Below, in pieces: positions 52,158-61,996 of a stretch of DNA of 64,000 nucleotides. The stretch's first letter is position 1. Each line of letters starts with the position of its first letter. This DNA comes from Marinobacterium ramblicola. GTDB lineage: Bacteria > Pseudomonadota > Gammaproteobacteria > Pseudomonadales > Balneatricaceae. The stretch spans positions 1 through 64,000 of the forward strand of contig NZ_JAHREP010000027.1 of the NCBI RefSeq assembly GCF_019084545.1, in the 5' to 3' direction. Made by a program: the position numbers and the translations under genes. The notes under the pieces were generated by a model. It had not been told where the DNA came from. It searched no databases and worked only from the letters and a program-made list of their open reading frames with translations.

Positions 52158-53807
52158 ATGAAAAAAATAACTGGCGGCGAGGCGATTATCGAATCCGTTA
52201 TTGCAAACGGTGTCGATACCATTTTCGGCATTCCCGGAGCCCAGATCTATCCGCTGTTCGATGGCATCTACAAGCAGAAGCTCAACCTGATCGTGCCGCG
52301 GCATGAGCAGAGTGCGGCGTATATGGCGATGGGCTATGCGAAATCCAGCGGCAAGACCGGCACCTTTGCCGTCGTGCCCGGCCCCGGAGTTCTGAATACC
52401 GCCGCGGCGTTGTGCACGGCGATGGGCAACTGCAGCCCGATCGTCGGGCTGACCGGTCAGGTGCCGAGCAGCTTTGTCGGCAAGGGGCGCGGGCATCTGC
52501 ATGAGCTCAAGGACCAGGCGGGCACGCTAAGGTCGATCATCAAGGACGCGTTCACCATCGATAATCCTCAACAGACCTCCGACATAGTCAATCGCGCCTA
52601 TGATACCGCGCGCAGCGGACGCCCCGGTCCGGTCAGCATCGAGATGTGCTGGGATACCATGGCGGCGGTGGATGAGTTCGATATCCAGGCACCGAGCGGT
52701 GCCGAACCGAGCGCCCCTGAGCTGGATCTGGATAGCCTCCGGGCGGCGGCCGAGCTGATCGCCAAGGCGCGCAAGCCGATGATCATGTGCGGCGCCGGAG
52801 CGCTGCATGCGGCGGAGGCGGTCGGGGCATTGGCCGAGCTGCTAAGCGCGCCGGTGACCGGGTTCCGCAGCGGGCGTGGTGTCGTCTCCGAAGACCATCC
52901 GCTCGGCGTGGGACCGGTGGCTGCCAGGCAGCTGTGGGACGATTGCGACCTGTTGATCGGCGTCGGTTCGCGGTTGGAGATGCCCTATATGCGCTGGGGC
53001 GACTATATGCAGTATGAGCAGAAGCCGAGCGGGGGGCCGAAACTGATCCGCATCGATATTGATCCGGCGCAGATGGCGATCTTCTCCCCGGATGTGGGCC
53101 TGATCGCCGATTCCGCCGATGCCTGCCGGGCGCTGTATAATCTGCTGCAGGACCGGGTCAAGCCGGATCCGCGACGTATCGACAAGATCGCGACGGCGAA
53201 GGTGATCGCCTGGCAGGCGATCCAGAAGGTGCAGCCGCAGCTCTCCTACCTGAGCGTGATTCGTGACGTGCTGCCGCGGGACGGCTTCTACGTGCCGGAG
53301 CTGTCGCAGATGGGGTTTGCGACCTGGATCGGCGGTCTGCCGGTCTATGCGCCGCGCACCTTTATCGACAGCGGCTATCAGGGCACCCTCGGTTTTGGCT
53401 TCCCGACCGCGCTCGGGGTCAAGGTAGCCAATCCGGACAAGGCGGTGGTCTCGGTCTGCGGTGACGGCGGCTTCATGTTTGGTGCCCAGGAGCTGATGAC
53501 GGCGGTCGAGTTCAACATCGGTTTGGTCACCATCGTCGTCAACAACAACTCCTACGGCAATGTGCGCCGGGATCAGCAGTTGGGGTACGGCGCGCGCTAC
53601 TCCGGCTCCGAGCTGATGACCCCCGATTTCGTCAAGTTGGCCGAGAGCTTCGGTGCCGCCGGTCATCGCGTGCAGACGCCGGAGCAGCTGAAGCCGGTTT
53701 TGGAGAGATGTATCGCGCTGAATCAGCCATGTTTGATTGAAGTGCAGTGCGAGCGTGGAGAGGAGGTCTCAGCCTGGGAGTTTATCCACCCTCAGGGCAG
53801 GCTTTAA
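52158..53807 (+). CDS. Thiamine-diphosphate-dependent enzyme, acetolactate-synthase-like
   Basis: 549-aa cytosolic enzyme of the ilvB/2-oxo-acid decarboxylase family. The activating Glu 50 (RHEQSAAYMAMGYA), central domain, and ThDP site GDGGFMFGAQELMTA (GDG from 435) with NNNSYGN (462-468) are intact. No small regulatory subunit gene or ilv neighbour is present, so a role in branched-chain synthesis is unlikely. It could be a 2-oxo-acid decarboxylase or carboligase in a catabolic path. The divergent LysR gene suggests substrate induction. No clear ribosome site precedes ATG 52158. Confidence 0.87.
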   Translation: MKKITGGEAIIESVIANGVDTIFGIPGAQIYPLFDGIYKQKLNLIVPRHEQSAAYMAMGYAKSSGKTGTFAVVPGPGVLNTAAALCTAMGNCSPIVGLTGQVPSSFVGKGRGHLHELKDQAGTLRSIIKDAFTIDNPQQTSDIVNRAYDTARSGRPGPVSIEMCWDTMAAVDEFDIQAPSGAEPSAPELDLDSLRAAAELIAKARKPMIMCGAGALHAAEAVGALAELLSAPVTGFRSGRGVVSEDHPLGVGPVAARQLWDDCDLLIGVGSRLEMPYMRWGDYMQYEQKPSGGPKLIRIDIDPAQMAIFSPDVGLIADSADACRALYNLLQDRVKPDPRRIDKIATAKVIAWQAIQKVQPQLSYLSVIRDVLPRDGFYVPELSQMGFATWIGGLPVYAPRTFIDSGYQGTLGFGFPTALGVKVANPDKAVVSVCGDGGFMFGAQELMTAVEFNIGLVTIVVNNNSYGNVRRDQQLGYGARYSGSELMTPDFVKLAESFGAAGHRVQTPEQLKPVLERCIALNQPCLIEVQCERGEEVSAWEFIHPQGRL

Positions 53808-54878
53808 TTACAGCTGGGGTGGTTCAGGATATCCCGCCTGGCTATCCTTGCTCAGCAATATCCGGTTGCGCCCGCCGCGCTTGGCTTCATACAGAGTCGC
53901 GTCGGCGCGCCTGAGCAGCCTGTCGTAGTCGTCATCCGGACATAATCGGGTGACGCCGCCGCTGAGCGTCAGCCGCAACTCCGATCCATCTGCGGTTTTG
54001 AACCGGGTATCACAGAACGCCTGGTGGATACGTTTGGCTGCCCTCAGGGCGGCTTGTTCGTCGATAAACGGCATCAGGATGATGAACTCCTCGCCGCCGT
54101 AGCGGAAGCCGTCGTCGGAGGCGCGCAGGTTGTGGCGAATGATGCTGGCGAAACGCTTCAGGACCTCATCGCCGAACAGGTGGCCCCAGGAGTCGTTGAC
54201 CTCCTTGAAATGATCCAGATCCAGCATTACCAGCGCCATTGGCTGGTCGTAACGTTTGCACAGCTTGATCTGCCGATTGATTTCGCGCCGCAGTTGACGG
54301 GCGTTGAACAGCTGTGTGAGGTCGTCGATCTGGCTTAGCTGGCGGTAGCGACTCTCGTTTTTGCGCAACTCCTGTTCGGCGGATTTACGCTCGGTAATGA
54401 CAACCAGGGTCTCGATGGCGCCGACGATCTGCTGTTCGCCATCCAGCAGCGGTGCCGCGGTGAAGGATAACCACTCACCACCCTTGCCGATATCCGGGAA
54501 AAAGTCCTCGGCGACATAGGCACCTTCGATCAGGTCCGAGGGCTGGTACTTGCCGGGATAGTGCTTGTCCAGCATATCCGGCGGGGCGTGGTCGACAATC
54601 AGGTCGGCCAGGGTTGGACGCTGGTGCGAGTAGAAAGGCATCCACTGGTTGCGGGTGCCGATCATCTGTTCTGCCGGCAGGCCCGATGCGCGTGCCAGCG
54701 CGAGGTTCCAGTGCGTGATCAGATGCTCGGCATTGATGGCGAACGCAGGAATCGCCAGCTTGTTGATCAGTTCTTCGGGTGTGAAAGGCGATATCCCGTC
54801 ACCTGCACTGTGCCGCTCTTCGGCTTCAGACATTGCCGGGTTGGATCGCTGACAAGATGGATTCGACGATGAGCTCAT
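53808..54878 (-). CDS. PAS-GGDEF diguanylate cyclase
   Basis: 356-aa protein without membrane segments. A PAS domain (about 36-165: LAIPAFAINAEHLITHWNLALARASGLPAEQMIG) leads to GGDEF-type RYGGEEF (GGEEF 261-265). The inhibitory site RASD (252-255) lies five residues before, so c-di-GMP feedback is expected. The ligand of the PAS domain is unknown. Its stop adjoins that of the TPP enzyme. The start ATG 54878 lacks a ribosome site; Met 16 is an alternative. Confidence 0.9.
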   Translation of the reverse strand: MSSSSNPSCQRSNPAMSEAEERHSAGDGISPFTPEELINKLAIPAFAINAEHLITHWNLALARASGLPAEQMIGTRNQWMPFYSHQRPTLADLIVDHAPPDMLDKHYPGKYQPSDLIEGAYVAEDFFPDIGKGGEWLSFTAAPLLDGEQQIVGAIETLVVITERKSAEQELRKNESRYRQLSQIDDLTQLFNARQLRREINRQIKLCKRYDQPMALVMLDLDHFKEVNDSWGHLFGDEVLKRFASIIRHNLRASDDGFRYGGEEFIILMPFIDEQAALRAAKRIHQAFCDTRFKTADGSELRLTLSGGVTRLCPDDDYDRLLRRADATLYEAKRGGRNRILLSKDSQAGYPEPPQL

Positions 54879-55105
54879 AAGTGGAGGTTGGTACGACCTG
54901 TTTTGCCCTGAGGGGGTGCCAGATTGACTATCTGCCCGCTACGTTAAATTTTATCCATTATATGTTTAGGGTTAATGATGGGCAGTTATATATTGGTAGC
55001 AGTAGTACTGGAATAAAGCAGCAGGCGATGCTAACGACTCAGGGCTGGGGGCGTGTTAATATCTGCGCCTTGCATAGAGATCAGACGCAAGCTGCACGAG
55101 GCACA

Positions 55106-57106
55106 ATGAGCTATCAGGTTTTGGCACGAAAATGGCGGCCTCGCCGTTTTCAGGAGATGGTGGGGCAGGAACATGTTCTCAAGGCGCTAGTCAACGCGCT
55201 GGATGACGACCGCCTTCATCATGCCTATCTGTTCACAGGGACGCGTGGGGTCGGTAAAACGTCGATTGCCCGCTTGTTTGCCAAATCGCTTAACTGCGAG
55301 CAGGGGGTCTCTTCTGAGCCCTGCGGCCAGTGTACCGCCTGTCGTGAAATCGCCGAGGGGCGGTTTGTCGACCTGATAGAGGTTGACGCGGCATCGCGGA
55401 CCAAGGTGGAGGATACCCGCGAGCTGCTGGAAAACGTGCAGTACGCGCCAACCCACGGCCGGTTCAAGGTGTACCTGATCGACGAGGTGCACATGCTCTC
55501 CAGCCACTCCTTCAATGCGCTGTTGAAAACGCTGGAGGAGCCGCCACCGCACGTTAAATTCCTGCTTGCGACGACCGATCCGCAAAAGCTGCCGGTGACC
55601 ATCCTGTCCCGCTGTCTGCAGTTCAACCTGAAGAATCTGGTGCCGGAGCGTATCGTCAGCCACCTCAAGCATGTGCTCGGGGAGGAGACGATCCGCTTTG
55701 AAGAGCCCGCGCTGTGGTTGCTGGCGCGCTCGGCGGACGGTTCCATGCGCGACGCACTCAGCCTGACCGATCAGGCGATCGCTTTCGGTGCCGGCAGTGT
55801 CACCGAGAACGATGTGCGGGCGATGCTCGGCACCATCGATCAGAGACTGGTCTACCGCATGCTGGAGGCGATCGCCAGCCATGACGGTGCCGAGGTGCTG
55901 GCCGCCAGCGCCGAACTCGCCGGTTTTTCACCCGATTACGCCGGTGTGCTGGGTGAGCTGATCAGCCTGTTGCACCGTGTCGCGTTGGCGCAGGCGGTGC
56001 CCGAGGCGGTCGATAACAGTCTGGGTGACCTGGAACAGGTACGTGAGCTCGCGTCCAGAATGCGGGCCGAAGATGTTCAGCTCTACTACCAGATCGCGGT
56101 AATGGGGCGCAAGGACCTGCCGTTCGTACCCCATGCCCGGGAAGGGCTGGAGATGATCCTGTTGCGTATGCTGGCGTTTCGTCCCGCTGGCGCTGCGGCC
56201 GCGCCCGTTCCGGCGCCTTCGCCGCAGAGTGCATCGGACAAACCGGCTCCGACGCCCGCTGCGCCGATGTCGAGTGCGCCGGCGTCGACAGCGCCGCCGC
56301 CGATCTCCAGGCCTGACGCGCCGGCTCAGCAGCCGCAACCCTCTCAGCCGCCGCAACCTCAGCCAGTGCCTGAGCCGATCCGCCAGGAGGCCCCTAAGCC
56401 ACCAGCGGCGCCGCGGGAGCCTTATGCGCCCCCGGTAATGGAAGAGCCGCCGATGATGGATGAGCCTCCACCCTGGGATGAATATGATGCGGCACCCGTA
56501 GGTGCGGCACCCGTTGAGGCGACCGCTGTCGGGGAGATCGCGCCGGTAAAAAAGCCTGAGGCTGCAGCCGCGCCGCAAGAGGCGGCGGCAGCCGTTTTCG
56601 AGCCCGTCAGTCCGACAGAGCGGCAGGAGCCAGCCCAGGTAACCGTGGCTGCGGCGATGCCACGGGCAGTGCCGTTTGGTGAAACCTACCCGCCCATGCC
56701 TGAGCGTGTGGAGGCGTTGGCTCCTGAGCACTGGATCGCGCTGGTCGCTGAACTCGGTTTGACCGGTATGACCGACAGTCTGGCACGCGCCTTGTCGCTG
56801 GAGCAGGTCAGTGAGACCAGGCTCTGTTTCCACTACAGCGCCGAGCAGGATGCGCTGTTGAACGAAACCCAACGCAGCCGCATTGCCGATGCCTTGCACA
56901 GCCGCCTGGGAGCGCAGTTTCAGGTCGAATTCCGGGAAGCGGTGCAGACCCGGGAGACGCCTGCGCAGTATTCCGTTCGCCGGCGCCTGGAGCGTAAGGC
57001 GGAAGCGGTTGCCGCGCTGAAGGATGATCCGCTGGTACAGCAGATTATCGAGCAGTTCGGGGCACATATCGAAGAAGAATCTGTCACACCCTTAGACCCC
57101 TCCTGA
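55106..57106 (+). CDS. dnaX: DNA polymerase III tau subunit (gamma by frameshift)
   Basis: Clamp-loader ATPase and replisome organiser, 666 aa (tau). The AAA+ domain has Walker [10 protein letters not shown] near residue 45, a four-Cys zinc module ([16 protein letters not shown]) and Walker [11 protein letters not shown] long Pro/Ala-rich linker (about 355-540) precedes the polymerase- and helicase-binding C-terminal part. ATG 55106 has GAGG 4 bases upstream. A heptamer A AAA AAG at 56548-56554 with a downstream stem predicts a -1 frameshift to a stop at 56557, giving gamma of about 484 aa. Confidence 0.97.
   Translation: MSYQVLARKWRPRRFQEMVGQEHVLKALVNALDDDRLHHAYLFTGTRGVGKTSIARLFAKSLNCEQGVSSEPCGQCTACREIAEGRFVDLIEVDAASRTKVEDTRELLENVQYAPTHGRFKVYLIDEVHMLSSHSFNALLKTLEEPPPHVKFLLATTDPQKLPVTILSRCLQFNLKNLVPERIVSHLKHVLGEETIRFEEPALWLLARSADGSMRDALSLTDQAIAFGAGSVTENDVRAMLGTIDQRLVYRMLEAIASHDGAEVLAASAELAGFSPDYAGVLGELISLLHRVALAQAVPEAVDNSLGDLEQVRELASRMRAEDVQLYYQIAVMGRKDLPFVPHAREGLEMILLRMLAFRPAGAAAAPVPAPSPQSASDKPAPTPAAPMSSAPASTAPPPISRPDAPAQQPQPSQPPQPQPVPEPIRQEAPKPPAAPREPYAPPVMEEPPMMDEPPPWDEYDAAPVGAAPVEATAVGEIAPVKKPEAAAAPQEAAAAVFEPVSPTERQEPAQVTVAAAMPRAVPFGETYPPMPERVEALAPEHWIALVAELGLTGMTDSLARALSLEQVSETRLCFHYSAEQDALLNETQRSRIADALHSRLGAQFQVEFREAVQTRETPAQYSVRRRLERKAEAVAALKDDPLVQQIIEQFGAHIEEESVTPLDPS
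56531..56593 (+). promoter_or_regulatory. Programmed -1 frameshift signal in dnaX
   Basis: Three elements are in place. GGGGAG (56531-56536) is a Shine-Dalgarno-like stimulator 11 nt upstream. The slippery heptamer AAAAAAG (56548-56554) is in the right frame (A AAA AAG). After a 5-nt spacer, a stem pairs GGCTGC with GCAGCC and GCCGC with GCGGC around one A-G mismatch (56560-56593). After slipping, the ribosome reads GCC then TGA (56557-56559). The arrangement matches E. coli dnaX. Confidence 0.88.
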
Positions 57107-57126
57107 ATAATGCAGAGGAATCGAAC

Positions 57127-57453
57127 ATGATGAAAGGTGGCATGGGCAACCTGATGAAACAGGCCCAGAAGATGCAGGAAGAGATGCAGAAGGCGCAGGA
57201 GCGAATCGCCGCTGCAGAGGTAACCGGCGAGTCCGGTGCCGGCCTGGTCAGCGTAGTGATGAACGGCCGTCACGACGTGAAAAAGGTGTCTATCGATGAC
57301 AGCCTGCTGGAAGAGGAGAAGGAGATCCTGGAGGATCTGATCGCCGCGGCGGTGAACGACGCGGTGCGCCGGATCGAACAGAATACCCAGGAGCAGATGG
57401 CTAAAGTGACCTCCGGCATGGGTATGCCGCCAGGCTTTAAGATGCCGTTCTGA
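57127..57453 (+). CDS. ybaB: YbaB/EbfC nucleoid-associated protein
   Basis: 108-aa DNA-binding protein forming dimers. Helical start [35 protein letters not shown], then [22 protein letters not shown], is the family hallmark. Conserved between dnaX and recR in most Proteobacteria and thought to work near DNA ends or as a nucleoid protein. Starts 20 bp after dnaX. Confidence 0.96.
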   Translation: MMKGGMGNLMKQAQKMQEEMQKAQERIAAAEVTGESGAGLVSVVMNGRHDVKKVSIDDSLLEEEKEILEDLIAAAVNDAVRRIEQNTQEQMAKVTSGMGMPPGFKMPF

Positions 57454-57455
57454 TC

Positions 57456-58055
57456 ATGGCGTTCAGTCCGTTACTGCAGAATCTGGTGAGTGCCCTGCGC
57501 TGCTTGCCGGGAGTCGGGCCGAAGTCGGCTCAGCGTATGGCGCTGCACCTGTTGGAACGGGATCGCACCGGTGCCCTGGCGCTGTCCAGTGCATTGGTCG
57601 AGGCAGTTGAGAAGATCGGCGAGTGCAGTCGGTGTCGTACGCTGTCGGAAGAGTCTGTCTGTGAGATCTGTGCCAGTCAGTCGCGCGATCGTGCTCTGCT
57701 CTGCGTGCTCGAATCGCCGGTGGATATGATGGCGATCGAGCAGACTGGGGGCTTCAACGGTGTCTACTTTGTGCTTAAGGGGCACCTGTCGCCCATCGAT
57801 GGCATAGGGCCGGAGGCGCTGGGGATCGATCAGCTGCTCGATCGCATCGATGAGGGGGAGGTGGCGGAACTGATACTTGCCACCAACCCCACGGTGGAGG
57901 GCGAGGCGACCTCGCACTATATCGCCGAGCAGCTGCGCGATCATCCTGTGCGGATTACCCGCATAGCGCACGGGGTGCCGGTCGGCGGTGAGCTGGAGTT
58001 TGTCGACGGCGGTACATTGGCGCACGCGCTGGCCGGACGTCGTTCGCTGCGATAG
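57456..58055 (+). CDS. recR: Recombination protein RecR
   Basis: 199-aa DNA gap-repair protein working with RecF and RecO. A helix-hairpin-helix ([20 protein letters not shown]) is followed by a zinc finger ([16 protein letters not shown]) and a Toprim domain ([18 protein letters not shown]) with Walker-like C-terminus. It begins 2 bases after ybaB, so translation is coupled. Confidence 0.97.
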   Translation: MAFSPLLQNLVSALRCLPGVGPKSAQRMALHLLERDRTGALALSSALVEAVEKIGECSRCRTLSEESVCEICASQSRDRALLCVLESPVDMMAIEQTGGFNGVYFVLKGHLSPIDGIGPEALGIDQLLDRIDEGEVAELILATNPTVEGEATSHYIAEQLRDHPVRITRIAHGVPVGGELEFVDGGTLAHALAGRRSLR

Positions 58056-58090
58056 GGTTTTGTAATAGGGCCGTGTAATAGGGAGTTGAG

Positions 58091-59275
58091 ATGACCCAAG
58101 AGACCGGGGCCTGGGATTGGCGCAGGCTGGAGGTGTCCGCCGCACAACCGACATGGATTCGTGACAGCCGCACGCTTGCTGAATACTGCCTGCGTTGGCG
58201 TCAACTGCCGATGGTTGCGCTGGATACCGAGTTTATGCGGGTAGACACCTTTTACCCGCGTCCCGGTCTGATTCAGTTGTCCGATCAGTTTGAATGCTAT
58301 CTGATCGACCCGCTGTCGATCGAGGATTTCAGTGCATTCGTCGAGCTGCTCGCCGACAATTCAGTGCTTAAGGTGGTGCATGCCGGTAGTGAGGATCTCG
58401 AACTGTTTTTGAACAGTTACGGGGTGTTGCCCGAGCCGCTGTTCGATACTCAGGTGGCGGCTGCCTTTGCCGGTTGGGGCTTCAGTATGGGGCTGCAGCG
58501 TTTGGTCGCGCATGCGCTTGACGTGCAATTGGGCAAGGGCGAGACCACGTCCGACTGGCTGCAGCGGCCGCTGACACCGGAGCAGGAGCATTATGCCGCG
58601 CTGGATGTGGCCTACCTGCCGGCGATAGCGCTGGAGTTGCAGGCGCAGCTGAAGCAGTTGCAGCGTCTCGACTGGGTGCTTGAAGAGTGTTCGGACCAGC
58701 GTCTGGCAGTGATCGATACGGATCCGGACGGTTTGACCTATTATCAGCGTTTCAGTCAGGTGTGGAACATCTCCGACGTCAAGCGAGCGGGGTTGAGAGA
58801 CCTCACCGCCTGGCGAGAGCGCGCTGCCCGCGCACGAGATGTGCCGCGCAACCGGTTGCTGCGCAACCAGCATCTGCTGGCCATCATCGAGCGTTGGCCG
58901 ACGACGCTGCAAGCGCTGGGGCGGGTGCCGGAGATACGGCGCAAGGTGGTGCGCGAAGATGGTGAGGCGATTCTTGCCTGCCTGTTGAATGCCGAACAGT
59001 CGGCGGCGGCCAATCCGCCTGCGCCGATCCAGCGGCCTTTGCACTATGCCTGGAACAAGCGCATCAAGGCGCTGAAAGCCATCGGGCGAGAGGTTGCCGA
59101 GAATCAGGGTCTTGCCGTCGAGGTGTTGCTGCGCAAGCGTGATATCGATGCCTTGATCCAGAGCCGTGATGAGCAGGGCGGCTACAGCTTGCCGCCAACC
59201 CTGCAGGGCTGGCGGCGGGCGTTGGTCGGCGAGCGTTTGCTGGCGCGGTTGAACGAGTTTGAGCGAGAGAGTTGA
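58091..59275 (+). CDS. rnd: Ribonuclease D
   Basis: 394-aa 3'-5' exoribonuclease for tRNA and small RNA maturation. DEDD residues are visible: D45 and E47 (ALDTEF), D102 in VHAGSEDLEL, and a later Asp in HYAALDVAYL with the adjacent Tyr. Two HRDC-like helical domains follow (RDLTAWRERAARARDVPRNRLL). GGGAGTTGAG precedes ATG 58091. Confidence 0.95.
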   Translation: MTQETGAWDWRRLEVSAAQPTWIRDSRTLAEYCLRWRQLPMVALDTEFMRVDTFYPRPGLIQLSDQFECYLIDPLSIEDFSAFVELLADNSVLKVVHAGSEDLELFLNSYGVLPEPLFDTQVAAAFAGWGFSMGLQRLVAHALDVQLGKGETTSDWLQRPLTPEQEHYAALDVAYLPAIALELQAQLKQLQRLDWVLEECSDQRLAVIDTDPDGLTYYQRFSQVWNISDVKRAGLRDLTAWRERAARARDVPRNRLLRNQHLLAIIERWPTTLQALGRVPEIRRKVVREDGEAILACLLNAEQSAAANPPAPIQRPLHYAWNKRIKALKAIGREVAENQGLAVEVLLRKRDIDALIQSRDEQGGYSLPPTLQGWRRALVGERLLARLNEFERES

Positions 59276-59276
59276 T

Positions 59277-59564
59277 ATGAAAATCTGCAGTATCTACAAG
59301 AGTCCCCGTAAGGATGAGACGTATCTCTACGTGGACAAGCGTGAGGCGCTGACTCGCGTACCCGAGCCGCTGCTGGAGATGTTCGGCAAGCCGGTGCATG
59401 TGATGGATATGCCGCTGAAGAGCGATCGCAAGCTGGCACGGGTGGAATCCGAGAGGGTGCTTGAAGGGATAGAGGAGAAGGGATACTACCTGCAAATGCC
59501 GCCGCCGAAGGAGGAGTACATGCTCGACATTCACGTCAATCGGCCTGAAACGGGAGTGCGCTGA
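59277..59564 (+). CDS. ycgL: YcgL domain protein
   Basis: 95-aa conserved protein: ICSIYKSPRKDETYLYVDKRE, LLEMFGKPVHVMDMPL and GIEEKGYYLQMPPPKEEYML. Function is unknown, though it is regularly beside rnd. ATG 59277 is one base after the rnd stop; an in-frame start at 59259 would overlap rnd. Confidence 0.94.
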   Translation: MKICSIYKSPRKDETYLYVDKREALTRVPEPLLEMFGKPVHVMDMPLKSDRKLARVESERVLEGIEEKGYYLQMPPPKEEYMLDIHVNRPETGVR

Positions 59565-59566
59565 GC

Positions 59567-60004
59567 GTGTCTCAGGAGGTATTCTGGCGGCGCAAGACGC
59601 TGCAGGAGATGACGTCCAGCGAATGGGAGTCGCTCTGTGACGGTTGCGCGCTCTGCTGCCTGCACAAGGTGGAGGACGAGGATACCCAGGAGGTGTTCTA
59701 TACCACCGTGTTGTGCCATCTGCTCGACAGGGAGAGCTGCAGCTGCACCGAGTATGAGCGCCGCTGCCAATTGGTGCCGAGCTGCGTCAAGCTGAGGCCG
59801 GAGGATGTGGAGGCGTTTCACTGGTTGCCGCCGACCTGCTCCTACCGGCTGATACATGAAGGCAAGGATCTGCCGGATTGGCATCCGTTGTTGACCGGTG
59901 ATCGCAGCAGTGTGATCAAGGCGCGCGCTTCGGTGCTGAGCTATTACGAGGTGCTGGACAACGAGATTCACGAAGAGGAGTTGATCAACTTCGTGATCGA
60001 TTGA
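59567..60004 (+). CDS. ycgN: YcgN (UPF0260) Cys-rich protein
   Basis: 145-aa protein with the metal-site-like pattern CDGCALCCLHKVED near the N-terminus and further Cys in TTVLCHLLDRESCSCTEYERRC and PSCVKL. The cluster may hold iron-sulfur or zinc; no activity is established. GTG 59567 lies 2 bases after ycgL. Last gene before a terminator. Confidence 0.93.
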   Translation: MSQEVFWRRKTLQEMTSSEWESLCDGCALCCLHKVEDEDTQEVFYTTVLCHLLDRESCSCTEYERRCQLVPSCVKLRPEDVEAFHWLPPTCSYRLIHEGKDLPDWHPLLTGDRSSVIKARASVLSYYEVLDNEIHEEELINFVID

Positions 60005-60073
60005 TCTCTCGGAAGGGACGCGCCGCTCTCGAACATCCATGTTCTCCGCGGCATACTGTACATCCTGCAGATA

Positions 60074-60101
60074 AAAAAAGAGCGCCGAAGCGCTCTTTTT
60101 T
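60074..60101. terminator. Bidirectional terminator between ycgN and rpsA
   Basis: GAGCGC (60080-60085), loop CGAA, GCGCTC (60090-60095), flanked by AAAAAA on the left and TTTTTT on the right. It can end transcription from both converging genes. Confidence 0.93.
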
Positions 60102-60118
60102 ATTGCCTGATGAAAGAC

Positions 60119-61801
60119 TTAGTCTTTCTGGCTAGCCATCTGCTGCTTGATCAGGTCGCCGATAGTGGTCGGACCGGCCACTTCAACTTCCTGGTTGCGC
60201 ACAGCGTTCAGAGCTTCTTTCTCTTCAGCCTGGTCTTTCGCTTTGATCGACAGGTTGATCGCGCGGTTGCGACGGTCAACACCGGTGATCTTGGCTTCAA
60301 CCATTTCGCCTACGGACAGAACGGAGCTTGCATCTTCAACGCGCTCAGAGGAGATCTCAGACACTTTCAGGATGCCTTCGATACCGTCGCCCAGATCGAT
60401 GATAGCCGCTTTGGCATCAACGCTCTTGACCGGAGCGGTTACGATAGAGCCCTTCTGGTTGGTTGCCAGGTATTCGCTGAACGGATCGCTGGCCAGCTGC
60501 TTGATGCCCAGAGAGATACGCTCTTTCTCGGCGTCGATAGACAGGATAACCGCTTCGACTTCGTCGCCCTTCTTGAACTGACGCAGAGCGGCTTCGCCGT
60601 CGGCCTCCCAAGAGATGTCGGACATGTGGACCAGACCGTCGAGGTCGTTATCCAGACCAACGAAGATACCGAAGTCAGTGATGGTCTTGATGGTACCGCT
60701 GACACGGTCGCCGGCAGCGAACTGCTCAGAGAAGCCAACCCACGGATTCTGGGTGCACTGCTTGATACCCAGGGAGATACGGCGACGCTCTTCGTCGACG
60801 TCCAGGATCATCACTTCTACCTCGTCGCCGATCTGAACGATCTTGGACGGGTGGATGTTCTTGTTGGTCCAGGACATTTCGGACACGTGTACCAGGCCTT
60901 CGACGCCGTCTTCGATAGAAGCGAAGCAGCCGTAGTCGGTCAGGTTGGTGACGCGTGCAGCAACCTTGGCACCAGCCGGGTAGCGAGCCTTGATGTCATC
61001 CCACGGATCGGATGACAGCTGCTTCAGGCCCAGGGAGATGCGGCCGCTGTCCTTGTCGAACTTGATGATCTTGACGGTGATCTCGTCGCCCGGAGTCAGC
61101 ATTTCGCTCGGGTGAGAGATGCGCTTCCACGCCATGTCGGTGATGTGCAGCAGGCCGTCAACGCCGCCCAGGTCGATGAACGCACCGTAGTTGGTGAGGT
61201 TCTTGACGTAACCCTTGGCAACCTGACCCTCTTCCAGGGTGGCGAGCAGCTCATCGCGCTGAGCGCTGTTGGCTTCCTGCAGCACGGCGCGGCGGGAAAC
61301 AACGATGTTGTTGCGCTTCGGATCCAGCTTGATCAGCTTGAACTCCAGCTCTTTGCCTTCCAGGTGATCAACGTCGCGGATCGGGCGAACGTCAACCAGA
61401 GAACCCGGCAGGAAGCCCTGGATGTTGTTGATGCTGACAGTGAAGCCGCCTTTGACCTTACCAGAGATGTAACCCTTGACGGTCTCTTCAGCTTCAAACT
61501 TAGTCTGAAGAATCTCCCATGCTTCAGCACGCTTGGCTTTCTCACGGGACAGGCGGGTCTCACCGAAGCCATCTTCAACCGCTTCCAGCGCTACCTTGAC
61601 GGTGTCGCCGATAGAGATTTCGAGTTCGTTGGCATCGTTGACGAACTGTGAACGGGGAATAACGGCTTCAGACTTGAGGCCGGCGTTCACGGTAACCCAG
61701 TCGCTGTCGATATCGACAACCTCACCCATGACCAGGGTGCCCGGAGTCATCGCTACGTTTTGGAGGGATTCTTCAAACAGTTCAGCAAAGCTTTCGCTCA
61801 T
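60119..61801 (-). CDS. rpsA: 30S ribosomal protein S1
   Basis: 560-aa RNA-binding protein that recruits mRNA to the small subunit. Six S1 domains are visible, each with a G-x-V-x-x-(I/L/F)-x-x-(Y/F)-G-x-F-V core (for example [34 protein letters not shown] and [17 protein letters not shown]). Start AGGA is 8 bases before ATG. In most Gammaproteobacteria cmk lies directly upstream and himD/ihfB downstream; neither is here, and a promoter-like TATAAT precedes a 145-nt leader. Confidence 0.98.
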   Translation of the reverse strand: MSESFAELFEESLQNVAMTPGTLVMGEVVDIDSDWVTVNAGLKSEAVIPRSQFVNDANELEISIGDTVKVALEAVEDGFGETRLSREKAKRAEAWEILQTKFEAEETVKGYISGKVKGGFTVSINNIQGFLPGSLVDVRPIRDVDHLEGKELEFKLIKLDPKRNNIVVSRRAVLQEANSAQRDELLATLEEGQVAKGYVKNLTNYGAFIDLGGVDGLLHITDMAWKRISHPSEMLTPGDEITVKIIKFDKDSGRISLGLKQLSSDPWDDIKARYPAGAKVAARVTNLTDYGCFASIEDGVEGLVHVSEMSWTNKNIHPSKIVQIGDEVEVMILDVDEERRRISLGIKQCTQNPWVGFSEQFAAGDRVSGTIKTITDFGIFVGLDNDLDGLVHMSDISWEADGEAALRQFKKGDEVEAVILSIDAEKERISLGIKQLASDPFSEYLATNQKGSIVTAPVKSVDAKAAIIDLGDGIEGILKVSEISSERVEDASSVLSVGEMVEAKITGVDRRNRAINLSIKAKDQAEEKEALNAVRNQEVEVAGPTTIGDLIKQQMASQKD

Positions 61802-61949
61802 GAAAATGTCCTATGCTTTGTGCCGCTTTCGCCGATTGGGGCTTGGCAGCTATCCAGCCTGTATCGTCAGCTATACAGGGTCGGTTATCGATAACACCCG
61901 CCATACCACCGCGCTGACGTAGGGGGTATGCAAGTGATAAAGTGGCAAG

Positions 61950-61955
61950 ATTATA
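61950..61955 (-). promoter_or_regulatory. Promoter -10 for rpsA
   Basis: On the minus strand TATAAT lies at 61955-61950. A -35 about 17 bp upstream (TGTTCA) is poor. The leader of about 145 nt is long enough for the S1 autoregulation known in E. coli. Confidence 0.5.
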
Positions 61956-61996
61956 CAGATCCGGCAGTACCATGAACAGCGAACATGGATGAAAAA

